In this document: positions 7,385 to 16,005 of the stretch, piece by piece
How positions within the stretch are numbered: position 1 is the stretch's first letter
Layout of the letters: each line of letters begins with the position of its first letter
Notes under the pieces: model-generated
Database searches by the model: none
Told to the model about the DNA's origin: nothing
Seen by the model: the letters and a program-made list of their open reading frames with translations, nothing else
Translations under genes and position numbers: made by a program
DNA from: CAZGAH01 sp964523295
GTDB taxonomy: Bacteria > Desulfobacterota > Desulfovibrionia > Desulfovibrionales > Desulfovibrionaceae
Assembly: GCA_964523295.1 (NCBI GenBank)
Contig: CAZGAH010000018.1
Coordinates: 1-56,926, forward strand
Direction: 5' to 3'
Length of the DNA stretch: 56,926 bases

Positions 7385-9097
7385 TCAGCTTTCCATGCAA
7401 AGGTTGAAATACTCACCGCATCCCTTAACGAACTCTTCGTGGGACAGGAAGGTGAGGTTCTCCCCTTGGAGTGTATTGTCGATGATGTCGTTCAGCGTAT
7501 TGGCGAGAATTTGACCGTAGATTCCGTCTCGTTGTAGCTCGGCGCAGAGCTGATTGTTGAGAAGGCGGCGCACAAACGGACACATGCCCGGCTCGCTGGG
7601 ATAGTTCGGACAAAGTTCCGGGCTCTGGAATGTTTTGATCTCCAGATTTAGATTCTCGACATTTTGCATGCCGTATACATAGGAAAAGCTAAGGCCTATC
7701 ACGCCGGTCGCTGAAAATGATCCCGCTGCGAAGAGATTGGTATTGCACCTCAACGTGAAGGAAATGCCTGCGGAAAAGAGCGTTATACGAATGGCCGGGG
7801 CGAGAACGACGTCTAGTTCTTCGGGTTTCGTGGCGAAGGAGAGTGTAATGTTGACGTCTTTTATAATGAACGGCGCCGGGGGGGAGATCGAAGGGGTGAG
7901 GGTATGTCCCTGCTGGCTGTTGAGAAGTTGAGAGACAACCTCAGGATTCAGTCGGCTTGACGTGTCGAATACTTGCAGCGAGTTGGCGCTGATCCCCCGG
8001 ACCTCGCGCGCGTCGACGATATCCAGATACTGTTCGTACACGGCAGGGTCGTCGATGAGTGACTGCAAGCCGACAAGTTCGACGAAGTTGCGTCCTTCTT
8101 CGTGCGTCACGTTTCCTGTGTCCTCGAGCGCCCGGGACCCTCGTGTCATTGATGCGAAAGCTGCGGCTATCTGCCGCTCCATTTCGCTTTTATGCCGTAA
8201 GATGTCATCGCGGAGTTTTCTTGTAGCATACATGATCAACATGGACTTCAATGGCTCGAGTATGATGCCCAATCCGCGTAAATCGACACGGGTAATACGA
8301 ATGTCGAGATCGGGAGTCACTTGTGCGGTTGGAGATGCCCCGCTCAGGTTAACCCGGATATGAAGGCGTAGTGTGGCCTTCACTTCTACATCCGCTACGG
8401 CAATTTCGGCCCCACATTTGTAGATATACTTGTCCAGTCTGCCCCAGGCAGAGATGGTTATCGAGCCTTCGACTTCGCCAAGCGACGGATTGAGGCACAG
8501 GCGCAACGAGTCGTAGTCAGGGGTAACACTCATACGTTTGCGTTCCCAGGTTCCGTCCTTCTGGCGTCCCATGGGCCAGCAGATGACATGACGGCCCCAG
8601 GAACTGTTGCGTTCCTGCAATTTCCCTCCAGGAAATTCACGATCGACCGCCTTTCGAACTTCCTCCTTGACGGCGGTTATCACGCCCGGTCCCAAAGGGA
8701 CGCATTCGCGTACCAAGGGAATTGTTTCCAGTGGCTTGGGTACCGTCAGTTCGCGAAGGCCGAATAAATTCAGGCTGAATTTCAGTTCACCCGTTCCGGT
8801 TACGCGTTCGCCGGGGTCGAAACCCGAACAGAAGAGATGCACCTTTACATCACCGGAACTGACAGCAAGTTGACGGCGCACCTGAAATGTTTCACAGTCG
8901 CGAATGATCTCGTTCTCGATATATGGCTTATCATTTACAGTCAGCTTTACAGGATGAGATCTTCCTTTGCATAGACTGTTCGTGCAAACTTGAATACGAA
9001 TAATCTTAATAGATATTGGAATATTCTCTTTTTTTATAATGTTTATTGTTCCATTTGCGTCAGCAATAGCCTCGAAGTCGAGTGGAATAGTTGCCAT
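7385..9097 (-). CDS. Large protein of unknown function in caspase cluster
   Basis: 570 residues, no signal peptide and no clear membrane helix. The first ~130 residues look beta-rich, with alternating hydrophobics (IKIIRIQVCTNSLCKG, then PVKLTVNDKPY). A basic helical segment lies around 300-330 (MYATRKLRDDILRHKSEMERQIAAAF), and the C-terminal third has more beta pattern and several Cys (SPELCPNYPSEPGMCPF). Scattered cysteines occur throughout. I do not recognise the family. It is the third gene of a minus-strand group with a caspase-like peptidase and a permuted NlpC/P60-like hydrolase, and could be a substrate, scaffold or effector of these. That role is inference. Codon use is visibly less GC-rich than in the flanking regions. 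Confidence 0.75.
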   Translation of the reverse strand: MATIPLDFEAIADANGTINIIKKENIPISIKIIRIQVCTNSLCKGRSHPVKLTVNDKPYIENEIIRDCETFQVRRQLAVSSGDVKVHLFCSGFDPGERVTGTGELKFSLNLFGLRELTVPKPLETIPLVRECVPLGPGVITAVKEEVRKAVDREFPGGKLQERNSSWGRHVICWPMGRQKDGTWERKRMSVTPDYDSLRLCLNPSLGEVEGSITISAWGRLDKYIYKCGAEIAVADVEVKATLRLHIRVNLSGASPTAQVTPDLDIRITRVDLRGLGIILEPLKSMLIMYATRKLRDDILRHKSEMERQIAAAFASMTRGSRALEDTGNVTHEEGRNFVELVGLQSLIDDPAVYEQYLDIVDAREVRGISANSLQVFDTSSRLNPEVVSQLLNSQQGHTLTPSISPPAPFIIKDVNITLSFATKPEELDVVLAPAIRITLFSAGISFTLRCNTNLFAAGSFSATGVIGLSFSYVYGMQNVENLNLEIKTFQSPELCPNYPSEPGMCPFVRRLLNNQLCAELQRDGIYGQILANTLNDIIDNTLQGENLTFLSHEEFVKGCGEYFNLCMES

Positions 9098-9170
9098 GGT
9101 ATGCCCCTATCAGGCCGCTAGTTAGCGGTTAAAAGAGTATTAGCAAATTTCATGAGCAGTATTTTCCGTC

Positions 9171-9208
9171 AGGCACGGTTCCCGTCGGTAACACTGGGAA
9201 CCGTGCCT
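9171..9208. terminator. Strong 13-base hairpin between two minus-strand genes
   Basis: Arms 9171-9183 and 9196-9208 (aggcacggttccc / gggaaccgtgcct) pair perfectly over 13 bases with a 12-base loop. It starts 15 bases after the stop of the NlpC/P60-like gene on the minus strand. There is no strong T-run on either side, so it may terminate partially or protect the upstream mRNA, uncoupling the 570-residue gene from the two peptidase genes. Confidence 0.55.
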
Positions 9209-9222
9209 TCCTTTCCGGAATA

Positions 9223-10128
9223 TTACAGCTTCAGTCGGCCCCGCAGGTTCACGTCAGGAGATTTACTCAGGTCGCCAGGTGTGACAAAATCTGCGATTGC
9301 TTTGGAATCAGCGCTCGGCAGAAAGTTTTCCAGCGACGGCTCGTTATTGGGGGGGCTGACTACCGTTCCGATGGATTCTCTTATTTTGCTGGCACTCGCC
9401 GGAGTGGTCATGGCGGCACGCAGGGAAGCCATGAAGATTTGTGCATCTTGATGCGCTTGCATGAAGTCACGTTCCGTGGCGAGGTCGCGGGTTTCGGCAA
9501 AGAGCCCTCGTTCGAGAGCCGCCAAGGGACTACTTACGGCCTCAAGTCCTTCTCGTTCCAGGATGTCTGCCCCTACGATGCGAATCCGATAGTTTTTTTT
9601 CGTCGCTTCAGCCGCTTCCTTGTAACAGCGGAATACGAGTTCGGAGCAGATCATTGGCTCGTGCCCGAGGGCTGTAAGCGTGGTCAGGACTTTGCCTGCG
9701 GCGTCGAAGATGGTGCGCAGGATGAGAGAAAGACCCGGTATCCATCCCACCACGGGCAGGGCCGTAGTTTCTGCCAGGATTGCAAGCAGCAATATTTGCT
9801 CGAAGGCATACCGTTCCGAATTCTTGTGATAGTACTCGATGCGATCCAGGACTGGTTCGCTCGGCAATGCAGGCGCCCCGAGCTGGTGCCCGGCTGAGTT
9901 TTTATAATAGTAAACGTCGACGTATTCTTCGTCTTCTTTGACGCTGTCGCTCAGGGTATTGTACCCAATTCCCTTCCCTAAGGCCTCCAGGACAAATCTG
10001 CCATCCCATATCGCAGCGTGATTGTATTTGCTTCCATCAAAAAGCCTGATCATTTTACTAAAGAAGCTGTCAGAATGGTAAAGCAGAATGTCTCCTGGCT
10101 TCAGATCGTCTATCTTTACGGTTTTCAT
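9223..10128 (-). CDS. Permuted NlpC/P60-like (YiiX-type) cysteine hydrolase
   Basis: 301 residues with AGGAGG before the ATG. The N-terminus has the YiiX/LRAT-like signature: LKPGDILLYHSDSFFSKMI followed by KYNHAAIWDG with the candidate catalytic His37. The candidate nucleophile Cys161 lies in PMICSELVFRCY. His before Cys is the circularly permuted order of this papain-like family. Between them a hydrophobic stretch (about 112-150) could be a membrane hairpin. The last ~100 residues are polar and unassigned. Such enzymes cleave peptides, amides or lipid acyl bonds; the substrate cannot be told from sequence. The gene follows the caspase gene by 22 bases in the same direction, so the two are likely co-transcribed. 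Confidence 0.75.
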   Translation of the reverse strand: MKTVKIDDLKPGDILLYHSDSFFSKMIRLFDGSKYNHAAIWDGRFVLEALGKGIGYNTLSDSVKEDEEYVDVYYYKNSAGHQLGAPALPSEPVLDRIEYYHKNSERYAFEQILLLAILAETTALPVVGWIPGLSLILRTIFDAAGKVLTTLTALGHEPMICSELVFRCYKEAAEATKKNYRIRIVGADILEREGLEAVSSPLAALERGLFAETRDLATERDFMQAHQDAQIFMASLRAAMTTPASASKIRESIGTVVSPPNNEPSLENFLPSADSKAIADFVTPGDLSKSPDVNLRGRLKL

Positions 10129-10150
10129 TATGCTAATGCCTCCTATGGAA

Positions 10151-10984
10151 CTAACGGGTTAATATATTATTGCTGTTCCAATTTGTGTCACATACCAGTT
10201 CAGGAATTTGATTGAACCGGTAAAAGGAGAGCGAGTTTTGGATGCGTTTCAGCAGGCTGCTGCGATCAATAGTGCCGTTGGCCTCGCGTACGTGATGACA
10301 GAAGAAATACGTGAAGGCGCCGTTGTAACTACCCTTGATAGGCGCGTCTGCCGAGGTCTGGTAGTCCTTGCAGGCGGCCCAGAGCACGCTGTTTTTCGGG
10401 CCTCGCATGGCCCGGAATGTGCTGCGTTTGCCCATTTCGTTGGCCAGCCCTTCGTAACGGCATTCGATGTCCAGCGGCGGCTGCAGGAAGCGTTTCATGA
10501 TCTGCGTTGGAGGAGCCAGTTCGGGTGGAGGCGTCAGCCCAACTTCTCTGATGCCATCCCCGGAATGACAACAGTCCAGAATGACCTCCAGCAACGTTCC
10601 ATCAGGTAATTCTTTGAAGACGTCGTAGAGATTGTCATCGGTAATGAAGGTTCCGTTCCAGTCCATGTCATAAGGACAAATCAATTCATCCGTACCATCG
10701 AGTAGTTCCTCATCTTTGTCACGATCACGTATCTGGGAGCCATGCCCGGAGAAATGGAATACGAGTCTGTCGTCTGGGCTGCACTTGCCAACAAGCCAGG
10801 TCAATCGTTCGAGGATGTTCTGTTTGGTAGCTCGGGAGTCTGTAAGGACCCTGATGTCGTTATTGGTGAAATTATAGTACGTCTTAAGTATGTTGCGCAT
10901 GTTGGTTACATCGTTCAGACATCCCCTCAGGTCGCGAACGGATTGATAGTCGTTGATTCCCACAAGAAGCGCTCGATTGGCCAT
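10151..10984 (-). CDS. Caspase-family (C14, metacaspase-like) cysteine peptidase
   Basis: 277 residues, almost entirely the caspase p20-type fold. MANRALLVGINDYQ gives the first strand, FHFSGHGSQ carries catalytic His81, and VILDCCHSG carries catalytic Cys139 (the Cys directly before HSG). DRDKDEELLDGTDELICPYD supplies the acidic segment typical of metacaspases, which prefer Arg/Lys at P1. There is no death-fold or other recruitment domain and no signal peptide. GGGAG precedes the ATG. Prokaryotic metacaspases act in regulated proteolysis and sometimes in anti-phage cell death. Here the partner is likely the adjacent NlpC/P60-like protein and perhaps the 570-residue protein. The upstream region is extremely AT-rich. 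Confidence 0.9.
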   Translation of the reverse strand: MANRALLVGINDYQSVRDLRGCLNDVTNMRNILKTYYNFTNNDIRVLTDSRATKQNILERLTWLVGKCSPDDRLVFHFSGHGSQIRDRDKDEELLDGTDELICPYDMDWNGTFITDDNLYDVFKELPDGTLLEVILDCCHSGDGIREVGLTPPPELAPPTQIMKRFLQPPLDIECRYEGLANEMGKRSTFRAMRGPKNSVLWAACKDYQTSADAPIKGSYNGAFTYFFCHHVREANGTIDRSSLLKRIQNSLSFYRFNQIPELVCDTNWNSNNILTR

Positions 10985-11434
10985 CTCTGTTTCTCCCCTT
11001 GTTGCCTGTTGTTGCTTGACGTAAATCTTCCCTCCGCCTTGTCTCGAATCGTACTTCCTATGCTCTAAAATGGAAATTGTACTATCAATACTAAAAGTAC
11101 AATCTTTCTAAGATTGTATATTTTTTTTTGATAAATTGCAATATTTTTTTAAAAAATCGTACTTTTTCTTAAAAAAAATTCATTGAATTTGCTGACTGAT
11201 AGTTGGCAGGCCAGAAAGGTCTCACCGTCTTGCCGCTAGGGTGTTGCCATGGGTGTTGTCGTATGCGCGTGCTATGGACACACGTGTTGCATGCACGTGG
11301 ACAATGCTGATGAAATGGTGTAAGGATTTCTGAGTTGAGAGGGGCTAGGGTGGTGGCGTCATTTGGCTTGCGACCGAAACGCGTGGCTCCGATCGCGATA
11401 CGCATAACTTTGCCCGGGAAACGAGGATACCATC
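10985..11434. other. AT-rich divergent intergenic region
   Basis: 450 bases between the minus-strand caspase gene and the plus-strand FecR-domain gene. Positions ~11070-11190 are very AT-rich, with several A- and T-runs, and include the hairpin at 11098-11118. This probably holds the promoter of the caspase gene. The part from 11200 to 11434 has normal GC and no recognised element. Confidence 0.6.
11098..11118. promoter_or_regulatory. Perfect 9-3-9 inverted repeat followed by T-run
   Basis: tacaatctt-tct-aagattgta is a perfect inverted repeat. On the plus strand it is followed by tattttttttt, so it could be an AT-rich terminator for plus-strand transcription. On the minus strand it lies 115 bases upstream of the caspase start and could equally be an operator. 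I cannot decide between the two. Confidence 0.45.
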
Positions 11435-12286
11435 ATGAAGGGGTGTGGAGTCGTTCGGTTGTTGATCACGGTGTTGATCGCGTTGTTGACGTCCTCAGGG
11501 ATTGCTTTTGCCGAAAACCCGGGCGACGCTTTTGTGAAGTTTGTTGAAAAAGACTACGCCAGGACGGTATTGCCTGCTGGCGCCTCCGTGGTTGAAGTCT
11601 ACGAACCGGGCGAGGGAAAGGCAGTAGGGCAGGCCGAATTCGTGCAGAACGATGCCTACATCATCCATAAGAATGCCCCGCAGACGGCATTCAAGGCGAA
11701 AAAAGGGCTGCCCGTCTTCCAGGGGGATACGCTGCTGACCGAGGCGAAATCGAGCATGATCGTCCTGCTCAACGACCAGAGCAGGATGACGTTGGGCGCG
11801 TATTCCAAATTGGTCATCGACAAGAGCGTGTATGACGCGCAGAAGGGCGAACGGGATACCGTTGTCAGTATGCTGCTCGGCAAGGTTCGCTACCTGGTTA
11901 AAAAGTTTGGTGCCCGGAAGGAAGATTTCAGAGTCAGTACGCCGCTGGCGACCATCGGTGTACGCGGCTCCGATTTCGTGGTGGCCATGGTCCCGGAGGA
12001 AGACGTCGAGGGCGGGCAGAGTTCCAGCTGGTGGGAGCGTCTCGACGTGGTCTCCAGCGCCCACGCCACGCCTGGCGACGTCATCTATACGCTGACCGGC
12101 GCGGATACGTCCTTGAGCCTGACCGGCCCGGGCGGGACGCAGACACTCGGGTCCTTCAATTCGAACTTCGCCTTTCAGAATCGGATCACCTCGCCGGTAC
12201 CCGTAACGCCCAGCCTGGCGACCGGGGTCATGAACCGGGCCATGCCGACGCCCACGATCATGAGCATGCCGGAGTTGTTGGAATAG
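11435..12286 (+). CDS. Exported FecR-domain protein
   Basis: 283 residues with a Sec signal peptide (MKGCGVVRLLITVLIALLTS, cleavage near AFA-EN around residue 26). The mature protein contains a FecR-type periplasmic domain: GDTLLTEAKSSMIVLLNDQS, then GKVRYLVKKF and the family signature FRVSTPLATIGVRGSDF. The C-terminus is Gly/Thr/Pro-rich. Unlike classical FecR it has no cytoplasmic anti-sigma region, and no ECF sigma factor or TonB receptor is adjacent. Proteins of this solo type are usually periplasmic or surface components, often near TPR or polysaccharide genes. GAGGA precedes the ATG. The next gene, 55 bases downstream, is a transglutaminase-TPR lipoprotein. Confidence 0.85.
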   Translation: MKGCGVVRLLITVLIALLTSSGIAFAENPGDAFVKFVEKDYARTVLPAGASVVEVYEPGEGKAVGQAEFVQNDAYIIHKNAPQTAFKAKKGLPVFQGDTLLTEAKSSMIVLLNDQSRMTLGAYSKLVIDKSVYDAQKGERDTVVSMLLGKVRYLVKKFGARKEDFRVSTPLATIGVRGSDFVVAMVPEEDVEGGQSSSWWERLDVVSSAHATPGDVIYTLTGADTSLSLTGPGGTQTLGSFNSNFAFQNRITSPVPVTPSLATGVMNRAMPTPTIMSMPELLE

Positions 12287-12341
12287 GCGTCGTGCCAGGC
12301 GCCGGGAAGCCGTCTCTTCGGCCAGGAGCCGCAGAATCGAG

Positions 12342-13466
12342 GTGACGTGCGTGCGCAGGGGGAGTATCGCTTACGCAATCGTCCTCGCGGCAGTCCTGTT
12401 GCTCTGCGGCTGCGCTGCCGATGGACCTCAGCATCGCAGCCTGACTGCCGTCTGGCAGGACATGGCCTCCAGACAGGGCGCCGGCGCTACGGTTGCGTCG
12501 CAGTCTGCCCCCACTGCCCGGCCATCTTCCGGTACCCCGACGAAAGAGGACGCCGGGGCCTCCGCCTCGCAGTCGGCGATTACCCCGGAAATTCAGGCCG
12601 TAGCTGAAACGATACAGGGAGAGAACGACTTTGATCGCCTGTATCAGGCCATGAAGTATATCATCGAGCACTTCGCCTACGATCCGCAACTCAATACCCG
12701 GCAGTTCGGCCGCACTGCGCAGGAACTGTTCACCACGCGCACCCTGGGCGGGTGCAGCGACTACGCCCTGGCCGGTCTGGCCCTGTTCAGGGCCATGAAT
12801 ATCCCCTCCATGCTCGTGCTCACCGCGAGCCTGGACTGGATCGAGCGGCATCGGAACAATCCCCTGTCCGTCGTCTACGGGCACAGCTTCATCGAAGTGC
12901 TCATCGGCGAGCGCTGGTATCTGGTGGATCCCAACCATTTCGTGCTCTACGAGCGCTATAATCCCGCAGAGCCCTTCTATCCGCGCAAGGAGGTATTTCT
13001 CTGTCGGGGCTATGACTTCTGGGATCTGGGACTGCGCAGCCAGGAGCAGGCCTGGGAACTGCTCCTCGCCAAGGCAACGGCGTCGCCGCCGGTCTATCGC
13101 GAGCCGTCGTTGCGCGAGCGTTTTACCGTCAAGTTCAATATGCCGCGGCTGTTTACCGGCCTTGGCGATATCCTCTCGCGCAACAGAAACGATTTTCTGG
13201 CCCTGAAACGCTACAGTCGGGCACTCGAATACGACCCCGGTTATGCCCCGGCCTACGTGAACAGGGCGGAAGTGTACCTGCGTCTGTCGAAATATTCCGA
13301 TGCCTTGCGTGATCTCGACCAGGCGCAGACCCTGGATCCGCGCAACGCGCGCGTTTACTATTTTCGCGGCCTGGCGTATAAGGGATTAGGTGACATGGCC
13401 CGAATGCAGGAAAATCTGCAGCGGGCCGCGGCATTGGGCGTTCACGATGCCGAGCCGGTTCAATGA
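12342..13466 (+). CDS. Transglutaminase-like lipoprotein with TPR repeats
   Basis: 374 residues from GTG 12342. GTG 12351 is better spaced from GAGG (12339-12342) and would give MRRGSIAYAIVL. A lipobox LCGC (Cys24) follows the hydrophobic signal, so the protein is probably an envelope lipoprotein. The transglutaminase-like catalytic triad is visible: Cys138 in LGGCSDYA, His181 in YGHSFIEV and Asp196 in YLVDPNHF. Residues ~280-365 carry TPR repeats (FLALKRYSRALEYDPGYAPA and DALRDLDQAQTLDPRNARV). The domain could act as a peptidase or transamidase; the substrate is unknown. The neighbouring FecR-domain protein and small exported protein suggest a common envelope task. Confidence 0.85.
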   Translation: MTCVRRGSIAYAIVLAAVLLLCGCAADGPQHRSLTAVWQDMASRQGAGATVASQSAPTARPSSGTPTKEDAGASASQSAITPEIQAVAETIQGENDFDRLYQAMKYIIEHFAYDPQLNTRQFGRTAQELFTTRTLGGCSDYALAGLALFRAMNIPSMLVLTASLDWIERHRNNPLSVVYGHSFIEVLIGERWYLVDPNHFVLYERYNPAEPFYPRKEVFLCRGYDFWDLGLRSQEQAWELLLAKATASPPVYREPSLRERFTVKFNMPRLFTGLGDILSRNRNDFLALKRYSRALEYDPGYAPAYVNRAEVYLRLSKYSDALRDLDQAQTLDPRNARVYYFRGLAYKGLGDMARMQENLQRAAALGVHDAEPVQ

Positions 13467-13558
13467 CCCCGGGTTTTCCGACGACTCCGGGTTTGCGCCA
13501 TGACCGTGCGTTGCGCCTCCGGCTCGCTCAGCCAACCTGTATTGCGGAGGGTATTGAC

Positions 13559-13897
13559 ATGAATCGCCATTTCGTCCGTCTTGCGACGTGTTCCCTGGCA
13601 CTGGCGCTCGTCCTCGCCATATCCGGCGCGGCGCTGGCCGGACCGCCCGCTCCGCCGCCCTCCTTCGCCCCGATACAGAGCACCATGCTGGGAATTCAGG
13701 CGCGCAACATCGCTGACGCCGTACGCAAAGGGTCTACCGCGCGCTTCAAGGTCGACGATCCGGCCAAGCTCGAAAAGATCGGGCTCAAAGGCCTCAACTC
13801 CGGCGACGAGGTAGAGGTCACGCACGAAGGCGACGGCCTGTTGACCATCACCAATCCGAAAACGCAGGATTCGGTCCGGGTCCGCGAACAGCCCTGA
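13559..13897 (+). CDS. Small exported protein of unknown function
   Basis: 112 residues. GGAGG at the proper distance before ATG 13559 sets the start; the upstream frame from 13463 is not needed. The signal peptide spans about residues 1-27, ending ALA-GP. The mature part is ~85 residues, with a predicted helix (GIQARNIADAVRKGS) and then a beta-rich end (GDEVEVTHEGDGLLTITNPK) reminiscent of small translation- or adhesin-like beta folds. No family recognised. It follows the transglutaminase lipoprotein by 92 bases and precedes glycan genes. Confidence 0.65.
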   Translation: MNRHFVRLATCSLALALVLAISGAALAGPPAPPPSFAPIQSTMLGIQARNIADAVRKGSTARFKVDDPAKLEKIGLKGLNSGDEVEVTHEGDGLLTITNPKTQDSVRVREQP

Positions 13898-13950
13898 GGG
13901 ATGCGCTACGGCCGGAGGCAACGCAGCAGCATGGCCCGCGTTCTCACCAA

Positions 13951-15180
13951 ATGCCGCGCCAGGCACTGTGCCACGGTCGCGTTGTGACGATTGAGGGCCG
14001 CGCGAAGGGCGCCAGGTCGGGGCGACCGCGCGTGCTTATGGCCTGCCTCCATTATTGGGGCTCGCCGCTGCAGGTCGGCAGTCAGCATCTGGCGCGCTGC
14101 TTTGTCGATGCCGGCTGGGATGTCGGTTTTTTTTCCGCCCCGATCACGCCGCTTCATCTGCTGAAAGGTCTGAGAGACAATCTTCCCGAGCGCTTCGCCA
14201 TCTGGCGCAGGCGCGGCGTCAGCGATTGCGACGGTCGCTTGCGCGCGTACGTTCCCCTGGCCTTGCTGGCGCCGGACAACCGGCCCGGATTGCGCCTTCG
14301 CCGTGTTCTGGAGCACTGGCCGCGTCTGACGTTTCCGTCGGTTACGGCCATGGCGCACGCATGGGGTTTTGGCGAACCGGATCTGCTCTACCTGGACAAC
14401 TTCTACCATGCCTTCTGGTTACGGCGCGTCCGCGCCCGACGCAGCGTTTATCGTATGACCGACGTGAACGCCGCATTTCCGGGCTCAACGCCGGGCTTGC
14501 AGGCCGCCGAGGCCAGACTGGTCGCCACGGTCGATCTGGTGGTGTACCCGGCGCAGGGTATGGCCGCCCATGTCGCGGCGCTGGGAGCGCGCAGAATGGA
14601 GTACGTACCCAATGGCATCGACGTGCGTCAGTATCGTCCGTGCAACCGGCCTCTGCCGCGCGAGTACCTGAGCATCCCGGCGCCGCGCGCGCTGTATGTG
14701 GGCGTGATCGAACGCTGGTTCGATGCGCAACTCCTGGCCGCTGCCGCCGAGGCACTGCCCGGCGTGTCGTTCGTGCTCGTCGGGCCGGTGCTCAGGGAGT
14801 GCCGCGCCTTGCGCAGCCTGGCCAACGTCTTTATGGTAGGGCCGCGCGGGCGCGACCACGTTCCGGCCCTGCTCGAGCACGCGCAGCTGGGCTTGATTCC
14901 GTTCGATGTCCGGAACTATGGCGATCTTGTCTCCGTGCTTCGGCCGCTCAAACTGCTTGAGTATCTGGCCGCAGGATTGCCCGTGGTCAGTACCGCCTGG
15001 GCCGAGCTGCGGCTCATGAACAGTCCGGCCACGCTCTGCGATACGCGCGAGGAATTTATCCGGGCCGTAGCGGATCATGCCTTTGCCCCGAGCGGCGAGG
15101 TCGCCTGCTATCAGGACTTTGCGGCCCGGCACGACTGGAAGCAGTCTTTCGCTACGCTGACCGGGGCCTTGGCCTTCTGA
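13951..15180 (+). CDS. Glycosyltransferase (GT4-like, GT-B fold)
   Basis: 409 residues. The N-terminal domain begins RVLMACLHYWGSPLQVGSQH, the typical first strand and Gly-rich turn of GT-B enzymes. The C-terminal domain has YVPNGIDVRQYRP, RALYVGVIERWFD and LKLLEYLAAGLPVVSTAW, the last being the nucleotide-sugar-binding E-x7-E-like region of GT4 transferases. The start is uncertain: ATG 13951 lacks a good ribosome binding site, and GTG 14032 or ATG 14038, right at the first strand, are possible. It is probably cytoplasmic and acts on surface polysaccharide, because the next two genes encode an ABC polysaccharide exporter. Donor and acceptor sugars cannot be deduced. Confidence 0.85.
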   Translation: MPRQALCHGRVVTIEGRAKGARSGRPRVLMACLHYWGSPLQVGSQHLARCFVDAGWDVGFFSAPITPLHLLKGLRDNLPERFAIWRRRGVSDCDGRLRAYVPLALLAPDNRPGLRLRRVLEHWPRLTFPSVTAMAHAWGFGEPDLLYLDNFYHAFWLRRVRARRSVYRMTDVNAAFPGSTPGLQAAEARLVATVDLVVYPAQGMAAHVAALGARRMEYVPNGIDVRQYRPCNRPLPREYLSIPAPRALYVGVIERWFDAQLLAAAAEALPGVSFVLVGPVLRECRALRSLANVFMVGPRGRDHVPALLEHAQLGLIPFDVRNYGDLVSVLRPLKLLEYLAAGLPVVSTAWAELRLMNSPATLCDTREEFIRAVADHAFAPSGEVACYQDFAARHDWKQSFATLTGALAF

Positions 15181-15218
15181 CAGGCGCGCCGCCGGGTCGG
15201 CTCAATCCAGGGAGCACG

Positions 15219-16004
15219 ATGTACGCCGAATACCGCAGCCTGGCCCGTCGCTGGGATTATATCCGGTTTCTGGCCGGCAAGGAGCGACGATCCGCGTTCG
15301 TGGGTGCCGTGCTCGGCAACCTGTGGCTGCTGTTGTTGCCGGCCTCGCAGGTGCTTGTCTATTATTTCCTCATCGTGGTGCTGTTCCGTCGTGGCGAGAC
15401 CTACGGACAGGATCCTCTGGCGTTTCTGTGCGTGGGGCTATTCCATTACGCCTTTATCGCCGACGGGCTGAATGCCGCGGCCGCCTCGATCATGCAGCGC
15501 GAGCGTCTGTTGTTGCACGTGGCCATTGAGCCGATGCTCTTTGTCGCCACGTCGGTATACAAGGCAGCCGCGGTTGCGTCGGTTCCGGTCGCATTGGGAT
15601 TGCTTGTGTATGCGGCGCGCGGAGGCGAGTTGTCGTTGCGGCTGGCATGGTACCCGCTCGTGGTGGCCAGCATGGTGCTGTTCGTCTGGGTTCATGGCCT
15701 GCCGCTGGCCTGTCTGACGGTATGGCTCCGGGACATCCGCCATCTGCTGGGCATAGCCCTGCGCGTCCTGATCTATCTGGCGCCCGTCATCTACTCGGCC
15801 TCGCTGGTGCCGGACAGCCTGCGAGGATGGTATTTCGCCAACCCGCTGGCCTGCCTGTTCGGGCTGTTGGAGTACAGCCTGTTCGGCCAGGCCTTGCCTC
15901 CGCCTGTGGCTGTTGTCTGGTTGTACGGGGAAATGGCGCTCATGCTCGTAGCGGGCCACGCCCTGTACCGATTCTGTCGGCCCCGGCTGACGAAGTGGTT
16001 CTGA
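15219..16004 (+). CDS. ABC-2 type polysaccharide exporter permease (Wzm/KpsM-like)
   Basis: 261 residues with about six transmembrane helices. The N-terminus (MYAEYRSLARRWDYIRFLAG) has the amphipathic pattern of Wzm/KpsM-type permeases. Following helices include LGNLWLLLLPASQVLVYYFL and LGIALRVLIYLAPVIYSASL, the latter with the ABC-2 family PVIYS-type motif. AGGGAG precedes the ATG. Its ATPase partner begins one base after the stop codon. The pair would export an undecaprenyl- or lipid-linked glycan built with the upstream glycosyltransferase. Confidence 0.88.
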   Translation: MYAEYRSLARRWDYIRFLAGKERRSAFVGAVLGNLWLLLLPASQVLVYYFLIVVLFRRGETYGQDPLAFLCVGLFHYAFIADGLNAAAASIMQRERLLLHVAIEPMLFVATSVYKAAAVASVPVALGLLVYAARGGELSLRLAWYPLVVASMVLFVWVHGLPLACLTVWLRDIRHLLGIALRVLIYLAPVIYSASLVPDSLRGWYFANPLACLFGLLEYSLFGQALPPPVAVVWLYGEMALMLVAGHALYRFCRPRLTKWF

Positions 16005-16005
16005 G

